NCBI GenBank assembly: GCA_003140915.1 | Contig: PLLI01000072.1 | Location: 1-17,744, forward strand | Direction of reading: 5' to 3' | From: Candidatus Omnitrophota bacterium | GTDB taxonomy: Bacteria; Omnitrophota; Gorgyraeia; 2-01-FULL-45-10 | Length of the DNA stretch: 17,744 nucleotides | Shown here: one piece after another, positions 1 through 8,905 of the stretch | Position numbering within the stretch: the first letter of the stretch is position 1 | Layout: each line of letters starts with the position of its first letter | The notes under the pieces: generated by a model | Told to the model about the DNA's origin: nothing | The model's database searches: none | Seen by the model: only the letters and a program-made list of their open reading frames with translations | Position numbers and translations under genes: made by a program

Positions 1-950
1 ATAATTAATTTGGCTTTCTTCTGGTCAAGCTTCGCAAAAGCATCCATCAATACCTGGTACCCCCTGGATAAGTGTTTTGCGCCTGCGTAACCAAAGACAA
101 CCGGGTAATGATTATCACGCAGCGGCTTGGGGACAATATCCTCTATGCTTTTAACCGAAAGCGGGATGATCTTGATCCTGTTTTTCAATACGCCGTAACC
201 GGCGAGTATCTCCGCCGAGCGGCGCGAAGAGCAGTGAATGATATCCAGCTTATTTAATTTTTCTACAAAAAATCTCCTTCTTTCGGCATATTGATCCGGC
301 CGATAAGTACGGCAGGTTTTCTGACCTGTTATATTCGGGCTGTGTGCTTTATACATGGTTGAGAGGTATCCATACAATCTGGGGGGTAAAAAATTCCGGA
401 GGATCCTATTGGCGAGCGGCGCCACCATCTTCACCGGCAAGACCGTTAAACAGTCAACGCATCGTTGTCCATGATCAAAATCAAGGCATAGTTGCCTGCC
501 CTGGAACATCAGATCCCTCTGAGGGCAGATATCGAAATAATTGTGCATGGTCTTCAAGACGGGATAACCGGCTTCGCAAACGATGTCAATTATAGATGCC
601 GCATGCATCTGCAGTTCCTGGATATGGACGATATCCGGCCTCTCTTCGTCGAGGACCCGCTTGGTCAGGATATCGATATATGGATCGCGGCATTGCCGGG
701 CGGGATCACCGAAATATCCGGCTTCATTAGGAGTATTATAAAGCTCGATGAATTTAATCCCGTTCTTATACCGGCGTTTTAAGTACGGTTTATTTTGTAT
801 TTTTATATTGCAATCGGATCTCGCGCCAAAGAAACATACAACTTCCCAACCGCGGTCACGCATCTTCCGGGCAAGCGACTCCTGATAAATTATCGCCCCG
901 CCCAGCGTGGCAGGAGAGATCCCGAAGCCAATATATAGAACTTTCGGCAT
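1..950 (-). CDS. GT-B glycosyltransferase, GT4-like, C-terminus beyond the window
   Basis: The frame is open from an ATG at 950 to the left edge, giving 316 residues without a stop. The start is well supported: the ATG directly follows the TAA of the upstream radical SAM gene, and GAAGGGG lies just before it. The N-terminus (MPKVLYIGFG, then a glycine-rich turn ending LGGA at 16-19) is the Rossmann nucleotide-binding entry of GT-B glycosyltransferases. DIVHIQ (106-111) and HN-x4-CP (136-143) are typical of GT4 enzymes. C142, C155, C164 and C167 form a Cys cluster seen in a GT4 subset and may bind metal. The second domain starts near residue 283 (VVFGYAGAKHLSRGYQVL), and the E-x7-E donor-sugar region lies outside the window. 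It probably adds a sugar from a nucleotide or lipid donor to the polysaccharide repeat unit at the cytoplasmic face. Donor and acceptor cannot be told. Confidence 0.85.
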   Translation of the reverse strand, partial: MPKVLYIGFGISPATLGGAIIYQESLARKMRDRGWEVVCFFGARSDCNIKIQNKPYLKRRYKNGIKFIELYNTPNEAGYFGDPARQCRDPYIDILTKRVLDEERPDIVHIQELQMHAASIIDIVCEAGYPVLKTMHNYFDICPQRDLMFQGRQLCLDFDHGQRCVDCLTVLPVKMVAPLANRILRNFLPPRLYGYLSTMYKAHSPNITGQKTCRTYRPDQYAERRRFFVEKLNKLDIIHCSSRRSAEILAGYGVLKNRIKIIPLSVKSIEDIVPKPLRDNHYPVVFGYAGAKHLSRGYQVLMDAFAKLDQKKAKLI

Positions 951-3497
951 TTATCCCCTTCTCTTGATTTTTGCGATAAATCTCTTAAAGTCCGTTCTCA
1001 GGCGGATCTTTAAAAAAGGAAAGAGCCAATCTTCAAAGCTCCAGCTGGTCGCCCAGGAGTTTGAGCATCCGCCGCATTCCTTTACCGCCTTCCGCGCATC
1101 CGCCGCTTCCTTACTATACCATATTTCGGACGGCGGGACGGACCTGACATTTCCCGCGGCCGTCTCGCAATATTTCAGGCACGGCGCAACGGAACCATCG
1201 CATCTTAATAGGAAAAACTTACGCAGGGCCTCACAGCGAAATTTAAGCCTGTGTTTGAGGCAATCTAAAAGCATCTCATTGTAGAAAGAGACGGGCAGCT
1301 CCTCGATAGCCTTGATCAACTCTTTATTGTCAGACGATTGATAATTCTTCGCGTCGGCGTTATCCCGATTGCGGTAGTAAGTGAACTCCTCGTATAAGCA
1401 TAGGTGCAGGTACACCACCTGCAGGTTACTGGTATATGCCGCCACATCTTTAAGCGTATCCACGGTAAGGCTGGAGAGGGTATATCCTATAATGACTTCG
1501 CCCATTTTATGACCGTATCTTTTCTTACGCTTTACCAGTTCCTTCAACAGGTAATCGACCTTTTCGAAATTTCCCTTTACGCCTCTGATAAGGTCATGTC
1601 TCTCGCCTATTGCGTCTAAAGAGACGCCGATATTTATCTTTATGTTATTCGCCATCGCATAATCCATTACGCCGAGCACCCTCTCCGGCAATATCCCGTT
1701 CGTGCTCAGCGTGATCGCCGCTTTCGGCTTGACTTTATGTATCGCGGAGATGATCTCATTGATATCCGTCTGCAGGACCGGCTCTCCGCCCGTAAGCAAG
1801 ACCAGCTTAAGGTCACTGAAGAGATCATCGCCGAGTATCCGCTCTATTTCATTCGCGGTTAAAATATTTTCCGCAGGTTTGTTCTTCCATATATGACAAT
1901 GCCGGCAACGGGAATTGCAGGCGTTAGTAACTTCGTAAACCAGGTATTCCGGCCTGGGTATCTTTCGCGATGCCCTCATGATCAAATGCCTGCAGGCATT
2001 TCCTATTAAAGGGATAAAGCTGGTAAGCCAATAATATAACGTTTTCATAAATTTCAAGGCCGCGTATACCGGCCGGCATCTCCGCAGGATACTCAAGGCT
2101 TTCTCTCTTAAGCTGTAATTGACTATCCAGTTCGCTCTCGTATGCAGTCTTTTGATCGTATCGAGGTCCCATTCGGGTGTGCTGATCAAAGGCTCTCCGG
2201 TAGTCAGCAGGCTGCTGTCGAAATCGGCTCTCAAAAATCCTTTCTGCACCGCTTCTTCATAAAGCCGGGTCCCGTAATATGGGGTGGCGATATGAAAACC
2301 CGCCGCGGACATCCCCAACCTTTTCAGCCGCAGGGCATACCGTATCGTTTCGCGGATCTCTTTTTTCGTCTCCCCTATAAATCCGATAACGAAAGAACCG
2401 TCTACGATGATGCCGTATTTTTTGAAAAGGATCACAGCCTCTTCTATCCTTTTTAGGTCCAGATCCTTCCCTATCAGATCGGTCACCACTCTCTGGACGC
2501 CCGATTCCGGAGCCACGAAGACCCTCCTGCACCCCGAATCTTTCATTGCCCTGACCAACTCTTCGTCTATGGTATCCGCCCTGATGCCGTTCGGAGCGCT
2601 CCATGTTACATTAAGCTTATTCTCTGTCATCAGTTCGAATATTCTCTTGGCCCTTTTCTTGTCCAGCGTCAGGTTATCATCTTCAAAATTCAGATGTCTT
2701 ACGCCGTAATCCTTTATCACCTGTTTTATTTCCGCGATGACATTCTCGGGCGAGCGGGGCCGGAACTGCCGCCCCATCGAAAGATGGATACTGCAAAAAT
2801 TACATTGATACGGGCAGCCGCGGCTTGTGATTATACTGGTTGTCCGCTCGTCAAAATTGTAAAGAGGCCGTGCGGCCCTCTCGGCTCCCGCTGCCAAAAA
2901 ATATTCCTCCATCGGCACCAGGTTTCTCGCAGGAAACGGGATCGAATCCGGCTCTCGGATACAATCTCTGGGAGGAGTCAGGACCATTCTGCCTGCGTCC
3001 TTGTACCCGATCCCTTTAACATCCTTCAAGGCTTCCCGTCTTCCCGACTCCAGGATCCGGACCAATTCGCAGATGGCCTCTTCCCCTTCCCCGATCACGA
3101 CGAAATCCACATCATCAGAAGATAGCGTCTCCATAGGCCGGACCGAAGGGTGCGTCCCGCCCAGGATCGTGACGATCTTCCTGTCGACGGCCTTTACTGT
3201 CGAGGCTGTTTTTAATGCGCTCGCTTCATTTATCGAAAACGGAACAGAGATACCTACGATATCGGGGGAAATATCCCTTATCCTCTTCTCCAGTTCCTCA
3301 AAACTTATACCGAGATAATATCTGTCGCCGATAGATAGCGGGTCCTGCCCTCCCTCCAGAGAGGCATCGATGACTTCAACTTGAGAACTCTTCTCCAGGG
3401 CCGAGGCAACATACAATAAGCCAAGCGGCTGGAAGACGTACGGCATTCCGAAACGCCGGTTCAGGACCTGCGGCGGATTTATCAGACATACCTTCAT
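951..3497 (-). CDS. Fused B12-binding radical SAM protein plus second radical SAM/SPASM-like domain
   Basis: 848 residues with two radical SAM modules. Residues 1-190 look like a cobalamin-binding Rossmann domain (CLINPP start, VGISVPF at 81-87, GGTHPSV at 113-119). Residues about 215-440 are a radical SAM barrel with the [4Fe-4S] ligands C228, C232 and C235. A hydrophobic linker (about 475-505) leads to a second barrel with C527, C531 and C534 and GGEP at 570-573. Its SPASM-like tail has C755, C766, C773, C808 and C811, but W815 stands where the neighbouring paralogue has its last Cys. The second half closely matches the adjacent 351-residue protein. The ATG at 3497 overlaps the upstream stop (ATGA) and has an AAGGG site. 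B12 radical SAM enzymes often do methylations or rearrangements at unreactive carbons, so glycan or lipid modification is my inference. Substrate unknown. Confidence 0.88.
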   Translation of the reverse strand: MKVCLINPPQVLNRRFGMPYVFQPLGLLYVASALEKSSQVEVIDASLEGGQDPLSIGDRYYLGISFEELEKRIRDISPDIVGISVPFSINEASALKTASTVKAVDRKIVTILGGTHPSVRPMETLSSDDVDFVVIGEGEEAICELVRILESGRREALKDVKGIGYKDAGRMVLTPPRDCIREPDSIPFPARNLVPMEEYFLAAGAERAARPLYNFDERTTSIITSRGCPYQCNFCSIHLSMGRQFRPRSPENVIAEIKQVIKDYGVRHLNFEDDNLTLDKKRAKRIFELMTENKLNVTWSAPNGIRADTIDEELVRAMKDSGCRRVFVAPESGVQRVVTDLIGKDLDLKRIEEAVILFKKYGIIVDGSFVIGFIGETKKEIRETIRYALRLKRLGMSAAGFHIATPYYGTRLYEEAVQKGFLRADFDSSLLTTGEPLISTPEWDLDTIKRLHTRANWIVNYSLREKALSILRRCRPVYAALKFMKTLYYWLTSFIPLIGNACRHLIMRASRKIPRPEYLVYEVTNACNSRCRHCHIWKNKPAENILTANEIERILGDDLFSDLKLVLLTGGEPVLQTDINEIISAIHKVKPKAAITLSTNGILPERVLGVMDYAMANNIKINIGVSLDAIGERHDLIRGVKGNFEKVDYLLKELVKRKKRYGHKMGEVIIGYTLSSLTVDTLKDVAAYTSNLQVVYLHLCLYEEFTYYRNRDNADAKNYQSSDNKELIKAIEELPVSFYNEMLLDCLKHRLKFRCEALRKFFLLRCDGSVAPCLKYCETAAGNVRSVPPSEIWYSKEAADARKAVKECGGCSNSWATSWSFEDWLFPFLKIRLRTDFKRFIAKIKRRG

Positions 3498-4549
3498 GAT
3501 CTGCCCTTCAGGCGTTCCATCTTTTGTTTAAGCCAAAACTTCAGTAAAGGATAAAAAGAAGCGTCCGCGCTCCACATGACACCGCAAGAATTCAGGCATC
3601 CTTTGCATGCCCTGACATTCCTTCTGATCTTCTTTGCCTCATCACTTTGCCATATCTCAGTGGGAGAATTTTTGCGGATATTCCCAGCCGTGATATTCCA
3701 ATGCCCGAGGCAAGGACTGATATCACCGTTACAATGGACCATACAGAACATGTTCATGGCAAAACACCGGAATTTTATAGACTTACTTTCGAGCCACCTG
3801 ATCCCGGTCTCGTTCAGGAGAGACGGCGGGTATCGCCTGACCGCTTCAACCATCGAGGCCTTATCCTTGACCAGGTCCTTCTCTTCGTTATTGTAATACG
3901 GGGACTGGTTATACCATTGTATTAAAAAGCTCACTTTCATCTTTTCGGCATAGCTTCTGACCGCTTCCATATGAGGAAGCGTGCGGTCGATGAGCGTGAA
4001 CCCTATACAGGGAAATCCATTTTGGTGCGTTTGGCCCAAAGCCGACAATTCATTCAATAGCCATTCCGCCTTCTTAAAATTACCCTTGACCCCTCTTACA
4101 TCATCATGGTCTTCCCCTATGCCGTCCAAAGATATCCCTGTTAGTATATCTATCTTATTTTTGATCGCTGACTTGACTACGCCTACGATCCGTTCCGGCA
4201 ATAGAGCGTTTGTGCCTATCATGATCTTTGCTTTCGGAATAGCCTCGTGTTCGGCCATGACGATCTCTTCCAGGTCGTCCCTGAGAGCCGGCTCGCCGCC
4301 TGCATTTATGATCACCTTCACATTTTTGAAAATAGGATCGCTGAAGGCCTTCTTGATCTCCTGGGGGATGAGGAGATTTTTGGCCGGCTTTTTATGCCAG
4401 ATGTTGCACTGCATACACCGGGAGTTGCATCTGTCGATAGCCTCAAACCAAAGCCATTGCGGTTTTAATAGCGCTCCGTTCGCGGCCCTCAGGATAAGAT
4501 TTGCCGTGCCGCGCGCCATACCATTTATTCCGCGTAACAATCTACCCAT
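3494..4549 (-). CDS. Radical SAM protein with SPASM-like C-terminus
   Basis: 351 residues. C41, C45 and C48 form the CxxxCxxC motif that binds the [4Fe-4S] cluster for reductive cleavage of S-adenosylmethionine, and GGEP at 84-87 contacts the SAM amino group. The C-terminal region has C262, C269, C273, C280, C315, C318 and C322, ending in CxxCxxxC, which fits a SPASM or twitch auxiliary iron-sulfur cluster. The first 30 residues look like an amphipathic helix and may sit at the membrane. AAGGA six bases before the ATG at 4549 supports the start, and its stop overlaps the next gene by 4 nt. It is paralogous to the second half of that gene (shared CNSRC, KPA, GGEP, LPER, RGVKGNF), suggesting duplication and joint action. 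SPASM proteins are best known for peptide modification, but relatives occur in polysaccharide loci, and this context points to glycan or lipid chemistry. Substrate unknown. Confidence 0.87.
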   Translation of the reverse strand: MGRLLRGINGMARGTANLILRAANGALLKPQWLWFEAIDRCNSRCMQCNIWHKKPAKNLLIPQEIKKAFSDPIFKNVKVIINAGGEPALRDDLEEIVMAEHEAIPKAKIMIGTNALLPERIVGVVKSAIKNKIDILTGISLDGIGEDHDDVRGVKGNFKKAEWLLNELSALGQTHQNGFPCIGFTLIDRTLPHMEAVRSYAEKMKVSFLIQWYNQSPYYNNEEKDLVKDKASMVEAVRRYPPSLLNETGIRWLESKSIKFRCFAMNMFCMVHCNGDISPCLGHWNITAGNIRKNSPTEIWQSDEAKKIRRNVRACKGCLNSCGVMWSADASFYPLLKFWLKQKMERLKGRS

Positions 4550-4567
4550 CCCGCATCCTTCTTCATT

Positions 4568-5929
4568 TCATTTTTTAAGCAACAGGTTAACGGAATCCCT
4601 GCCGCCTTCCTGCGTTACGCATAACTCAATGATCTTTGTCGGCTCTTCCTGCCTCACGCACCGGTTCAACTCGTCTATGATATTGATTTTAAAACCGAGT
4701 CCTTGCAACCTGCGCAGAAGCCCCAATGGATCCGTTCCCATATTTTTAAGGCCCCGGGGCAGGAATTCCATGAATATCTTCAAATCGTGTTTCAATACTT
4801 TTTCGGCTCCTTCAAGAATAATCCCCTCGGCGCCCTCGGCGTCTATCTTCATGACATCTATCGCCAGATTCCCCACGGTCTTACCGAAGAAATCATCCAA
4901 AGTCACAGCCTCTATCTTGAGATATCCTGCTTTTTCAAGGACAGTATCTTCTGAAAGCGAGTGTCCGCCTAAATTAATTCTGTCGACAAAAAGTTCGGCC
5001 TCACCCGTTTTATTGGATACTGCTTTTGGGATAGAGGCAATATTATCATAATGATTGATCAGAACATTTTTAGTGAGCAGCTCATAATTATGCGGTTCGG
5101 GCTCAAAAGCATACACTTTCCCGGCAGGGCCTACCAGCTTCGCGGCAATTAAAGTAAAGTATCCGATATTCGCCCCTATATCAACTACCGTCATATCAGC
5201 TTTTATTGAGCTCTTGAAAACCTCTGTCGTATATTTTTCGTAGATACCATTTTTCAACAACGAAGGGGTGACCGACCTGTCATGGGCATATAGATACATC
5301 TTGTTTCCATGGATCTCGGTCAAAATGATCGAAACCCTTACGTCTTTAACGCAAAATAATTGGAAAGCGAAAGCCGGGCAATAATAAGCAACTCGATCCC
5401 CTATCCTCCGGAGGATCGAATAGAGCATCCCCGGAATGAATTTTAAAATGCCCGTTTTCTGCCGAAGCATCCTGCACCCGTTAATGCCATAAACCCTGAA
5501 ACCGAGCTTTCTCAATTCATCTGCCGTCCAGCCGGATATGTGGCTCTCTCCGGGGTTGTCTTCGGGGCCCGGGGACGCCGGAAAAAAACCGTTTGGCGTT
5601 GTCAGTATAACCGTAGTCTTCGCGACCCTCTCCAGCTCTTTAATAAGCGTTAACCCGTCCGGTTTGGTTAAGTGCTCGATGACTTCGATAGCTACGGCGC
5701 AATCGAATGACCTGGAGTCAATAGGGAGATTGCGTAGATCGGCCAAGATGTAGTTATTATGTAAAGACGCAGCCTTGCTTTTCAGCAAATATGGTTCATA
5801 AAAATCCAAACCCACTTTACGGAGCGGCTTTTTGATATATTGCAGGAACGTGTTCCTGCCGCAGCCGGCGTCAAGGACAGAATCGCCGCCTTTTAATTGC
5901 TCATCCATAAGCACGGTTAACGACTTCAT
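4568..5929 (-). CDS. Two-domain methyltransferase: type 11 class I domain fused to FkbM domain
   Basis: 453 residues carrying two SAM-dependent methyltransferase folds. The N-terminal unit (about 15-150) has motif I VLDAGCGRN (18-26), the acidic DLRNLPI stretch (64-70) and IEVIEHL (81-87), as in Methyltransf_11 proteins. The C-terminal unit (about 205-430) has VVDIGANIGYFTL (248-260), FEPEPHN (275-281) and KIDAEGAE (361-368), the hallmark of FkbM O-methyltransferases, many of which methylate sugar hydroxyls. The start is fixed because an in-frame TGA lies two codons upstream of the ATG at 5929; no strong Shine-Dalgarno is seen. It follows the flippase gene after 19 nt and precedes a radical SAM gene by 18 nt. 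I infer O-methylation of the polysaccharide or its terminal sugar. One domain could be inactive, but both SAM-binding motifs look intact. Confidence 0.88.
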   Translation of the reverse strand: MKSLTVLMDEQLKGGDSVLDAGCGRNTFLQYIKKPLRKVGLDFYEPYLLKSKAASLHNNYILADLRNLPIDSRSFDCAVAIEVIEHLTKPDGLTLIKELERVAKTTVILTTPNGFFPASPGPEDNPGESHISGWTADELRKLGFRVYGINGCRMLRQKTGILKFIPGMLYSILRRIGDRVAYYCPAFAFQLFCVKDVRVSIILTEIHGNKMYLYAHDRSVTPSLLKNGIYEKYTTEVFKSSIKADMTVVDIGANIGYFTLIAAKLVGPAGKVYAFEPEPHNYELLTKNVLINHYDNIASIPKAVSNKTGEAELFVDRINLGGHSLSEDTVLEKAGYLKIEAVTLDDFFGKTVGNLAIDVMKIDAEGAEGIILEGAEKVLKHDLKIFMEFLPRGLKNMGTDPLGLLRRLQGLGFKINIIDELNRCVRQEEPTKIIELCVTQEGGRDSVNLLLKK

Positions 5930-5948
5930 AAATCACACGTTAATTATT

Positions 5949-7511
5949 TTAGCGGCTGAATTTGCTCAATAAATTTTTGGCAAAATTTGCCTTGCCTTCG
6001 GATAGCATCGCGAGATCTCCGTTATCCAAAGGTTTGGTGAATAACAGCAAGGACAGGTAGACCCCGAAAAATAAGAGGCCCTGAACAATGAAGACGGCGA
6101 AAGTCGTTATCCGGTCCTGTTTAAAGAACCCGTAAGATAATACCGTCAAGCCCCGGACAAGTATCCCGGCGCATACACACACAGCAAGGATACTTAAGAT
6201 CTTTGTCCTTATAAGCTGCCTTAAAGGCAGCTTGAGCTCTTTATGAAATTTCACGGTCCCATATGCGGCTGAGGCAAGAAAAGCAATTAATGTGCCGAAC
6301 GCAACTCCGAGAAATCCGAACTTAATGATCAGAATAATACTAAGCGGGATATTCAATATAGCGGCGATCAGTCCGGCCTTCATTTCGATATCGGGCCTTG
6401 CAATAGCCTGCACTATTACCGCCCTCATTCCGCATAGGATCGCAATGCCCCAGGTAAGGCCCAATATCTGTATCATCCGGACGGAATTTTCATACCCCAG
6501 GCCCATCCAGATATACATTATCTGATGCGCGAAAATAATAGTGAAGATATTCATAGGGATGGTTATGAGCGCTAAATATTTGGTTCCCCTGATATAGCCG
6601 TCTATCAGTTCCGCCCTGCCGTTTTTGGCTTCCAGCTGGGAAAAGGCCGGCACCAGCGCGCCCAGGAACAAGAGCCCGAAGGACTTGACCTGTTCCACGA
6701 TAGAGCTGCTCAATTGAAAGAACGTCACGAACTTCATGGATAAGAAATAGGCGATCAATAGTTTGTCGATATTCATCGCTACAAGCGAGGCCATCCTGGC
6801 TATCTGCAGCTTAGAGCCAAATCCGAATAGTTTTTTAAAGGTCCGGGCACTGAACTTGAAGAGCGATAACTTGAGCTCGGGTAATATCCTGAAAGCGATC
6901 ACGATGCTGGCTATGCTGGATATAGCGCATATAAGGGCGTTATTAATGATCAGGCCGCGCAAACCCCATCCGTTCTGCAGGACAAATATTGTCCCCGCGA
7001 CGCTGGGTATCGTCATAAAGATGCCCAATTTGTTCGTTATATCCATACGCTGTAGCCCGGTCTGGATGGCAAAAAAGATGCTCAAGGCGTTAGAAACACA
7101 AAAAATAGTTATGCCGATAGAGAAAGCGAAGACTGTGTCATCGTAAAGATATTGCGGTATTTTCAAAATCCCGAGGAGCGGATGAATGTATAAAGGCGTC
7201 AGGACGATAATTACAGCCGCGAATATTGAATAGAATATTAAACCGGAATTGATAACCTCATTTAATTTTTTATAATCTTTTTTCGCGTGAAACTCCGCTA
7301 TATATTTTACAAAAGACATGCCGATGCCGAAATCGAAGAACCCGAAATAGCCGGTCACCGTCCCGACTATCGCCCATATACCGAATCTTTCAAGCCCGAT
7401 ATGCCGGACGATATACGGTGTCAGAAATATGGCTACGAAGATGCCGGAAAATCTTCCGGCTATATTGTAGAATGTGTTCCTGATTATTTTGTGGGATAGG
7501 CGCTGTTCCAT
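5949..7511 (-). CDS. Wzx-like polysaccharide flippase (MVF/MATE-like)
   Basis: 520 residues, strongly hydrophobic, with roughly 12-14 predicted membrane helices from residue 15 to near the end. The N-terminus (IIRNTFYNIAGRFSGIF, then YIVRHIGLERFGIWA) is typical of oligosaccharide flippases, which move undecaprenyl-linked repeat units from the cytoplasmic to the periplasmic leaflet. I chose the ATG at 7511 rather than a TTG at 7562 in the same frame. The TTG would overlap the upstream gene by 44 nt and add a basic, Pro-rich stretch not typical of the family. AAAGGG lies 3 nt before the ATG, which is close but usable. With the neighbouring ligase/polymerase and the Wza/Wzc pair, it completes a Wzx/Wzy-type assembly line. 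Confidence 0.9.
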   Translation of the reverse strand: MEQRLSHKIIRNTFYNIAGRFSGIFVAIFLTPYIVRHIGLERFGIWAIVGTVTGYFGFFDFGIGMSFVKYIAEFHAKKDYKKLNEVINSGLIFYSIFAAVIIVLTPLYIHPLLGILKIPQYLYDDTVFAFSIGITIFCVSNALSIFFAIQTGLQRMDITNKLGIFMTIPSVAGTIFVLQNGWGLRGLIINNALICAISSIASIVIAFRILPELKLSLFKFSARTFKKLFGFGSKLQIARMASLVAMNIDKLLIAYFLSMKFVTFFQLSSSIVEQVKSFGLLFLGALVPAFSQLEAKNGRAELIDGYIRGTKYLALITIPMNIFTIIFAHQIMYIWMGLGYENSVRMIQILGLTWGIAILCGMRAVIVQAIARPDIEMKAGLIAAILNIPLSIILIIKFGFLGVAFGTLIAFLASAAYGTVKFHKELKLPLRQLIRTKILSILAVCVCAGILVRGLTVLSYGFFKQDRITTFAVFIVQGLLFFGVYLSLLLFTKPLDNGDLAMLSEGKANFAKNLLSKFSR

Positions 7512-7518
7512 TTGCCCT

Positions 7519-8904
7519 TTAAGAGGTGGACTCGGCCGCCCGCGCCGCAGTTTCTTTTTCAAGCAGGCGCGGCAGTGAAATAACTATAGCCGCCATAAAC
7601 CAGAACGGCTCCATTACCTTTATTATGATGAACGTATTCGTACTGAGAGCATGGCCAACGAGCCCGATGAATCCCGCTAAAAATCCCACCGTAATCCCTG
7701 CGGTAAAATCATCGTTCTGCACCTCCTCCAGCTTTAACACATCCCTGCCCGCCTTAAATAATCTCATCAGTACCGATCCTAATAAAAATAGCCCGATCGC
7801 TCCCACTTCGAATAAAGTTAAAAATACCTGGCCGTCTATAAATCCCCTGGCGACGCCGTATCCGAATATGGGTTTTTTCGGGAAGAGTGTAAACAATACC
7901 AGTTTCCAGCTTTGCAGGCGGGCGGCAGGAGATTCTTCAAATGTCAAGTGTTTGCCGGAGATGTCGGACTCTTCAATAACCGTCGTGGTGAGCCTTTCCT
8001 TGACCATGTGCGGCGCAAATATCACAAGCATTACGAGGCCTATAGCGACTCCGGAAATGAGGACGAACTTACTTCTCTTGGTAAAGTATATCAACCCCAT
8101 GACCATGGGCACCATGGCTACATAAGAACCGCGGGAGAGAGTATAGAGAAAGGCCCGGAACATGACCATTATGAGGCATAATAAGAATATCCTGATAGTT
8201 GTCGAGCGTAAATAGAGCAACAACCCTCCCGCTACCGCCGTCATAAAGACAAGATATCCGCCCAGCGTTCCTGACTCTCCTACGTTCGTAGTTTCGACCG
8301 GCGGCGCGACCCTGAAAAACTGGCTTCCGGCGCTTAACTGGTTTTCTATATATATGTTCGAACGGGCCGCCACCACCACTGCTGTCAGTAGAAAAACGGC
8401 GACGTACATCTTCGCCTGCCCGGTACTATTGATGCTATCCTGAACCATCAGGAATAACAGGAAATATTCGATATATTTCAGGATACTGAAAAAACTCTGT
8501 TTGATATCTATGTCTCCCTCCATGGCCGCGAAAGAGGTAGATACCAGGCAAATTACTATATACAGAAAAAACGGGCCGGTCATTTTTGTCCTGAACGTGC
8601 TCGCAATATCTTTTGTGAATGACGTCCTTAATAACCAGGCCAGGATGACTACCATCAGAAGAATGTCCTCTATCCTGACGGTCACGTATCTGCCGGTCGT
8701 GCGGCCCAGTACGATCTCCGGGGATAAGAGCATCGACGCGATTATGATGATAAGGCCGATATCGGGTTTTATCAGAACGGGAACAAAGACGAGGATAAAA
8801 AGGAGAAACCCCGTAGCCTGGATAGAAAAATGGCTCTTTATGGCAAAAAAACTGACAAAGACAGCCAGGACAAATACTAAAAAATATATTAAAGTTTTAT
8901 TCAC
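7519..8904 (-). CDS. O-antigen ligase/polymerase-like membrane protein (Wzy/WaaL superfamily)
   Basis: 461 residues with about ten or more hydrophobic helices and a large periplasmic-type loop (about 185-215 and 300-345). LSRGSYVA (256-263) matches the SRG/S-x-x motif of the Wzy_C/O-antigen ligase family. PIFGYG (345-350) in the loop also fits, since ligases have P-x-x-G-x-G-like segments there. Such proteins join undecaprenyl-linked repeat units into polymer (Wzy) or transfer polymer to an acceptor (WaaL); sequence alone does not separate the two. The predicted start is GTG at 8904, one base after the TAA of the upstream HD-GYP-like gene, with only a weak purine-rich AAAGA before it. Since the locus has flippase, exporter and co-polymerase but no other polymerase candidate in view, a polymerase role is the simpler reading. 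Confidence 0.85.
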   Translation of the reverse strand: MNKTLIYFLVFVLAVFVSFFAIKSHFSIQATGFLLFILVFVPVLIKPDIGLIIIIASMLLSPEIVLGRTTGRYVTVRIEDILLMVVILAWLLRTSFTKDIASTFRTKMTGPFFLYIVICLVSTSFAAMEGDIDIKQSFFSILKYIEYFLLFLMVQDSINSTGQAKMYVAVFLLTAVVVAARSNIYIENQLSAGSQFFRVAPPVETTNVGESGTLGGYLVFMTAVAGGLLLYLRSTTIRIFLLCLIMVMFRAFLYTLSRGSYVAMVPMVMGLIYFTKRSKFVLISGVAIGLVMLVIFAPHMVKERLTTTVIEESDISGKHLTFEESPAARLQSWKLVLFTLFPKKPIFGYGVARGFIDGQVFLTLFEVGAIGLFLLGSVLMRLFKAGRDVLKLEEVQNDDFTAGITVGFLAGFIGLVGHALSTNTFIIIKVMEPFWFMAAIVISLPRLLEKETAARAAESTS

Positions 8905-8905
8905 A

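Noticed and set aside
951..4549. The two radical SAM genes as maturases of the Cys-rich peptide
   Set aside because: They lie about 10 kb away in the polysaccharide operon behind a separate promoter, among glycan genes. A role on the peptide cannot be excluded but nothing in the sequence supports it.
3981..5051. A 356-codon open frame on the plus strand
   Set aside because: It lies antisense to the radical SAM and methyltransferase genes, whose motifs are clear. Its translation is Ser/Pro/Arg-rich with no recognisable domain, as expected for a shadow frame.
7512..7562. TTG at 7562 as start of the flippase gene
   Set aside because: It would overlap the upstream gene by 44 nt and add a basic Pro-rich extension. 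The ATG at 7511 gives a normal flippase N-terminus.
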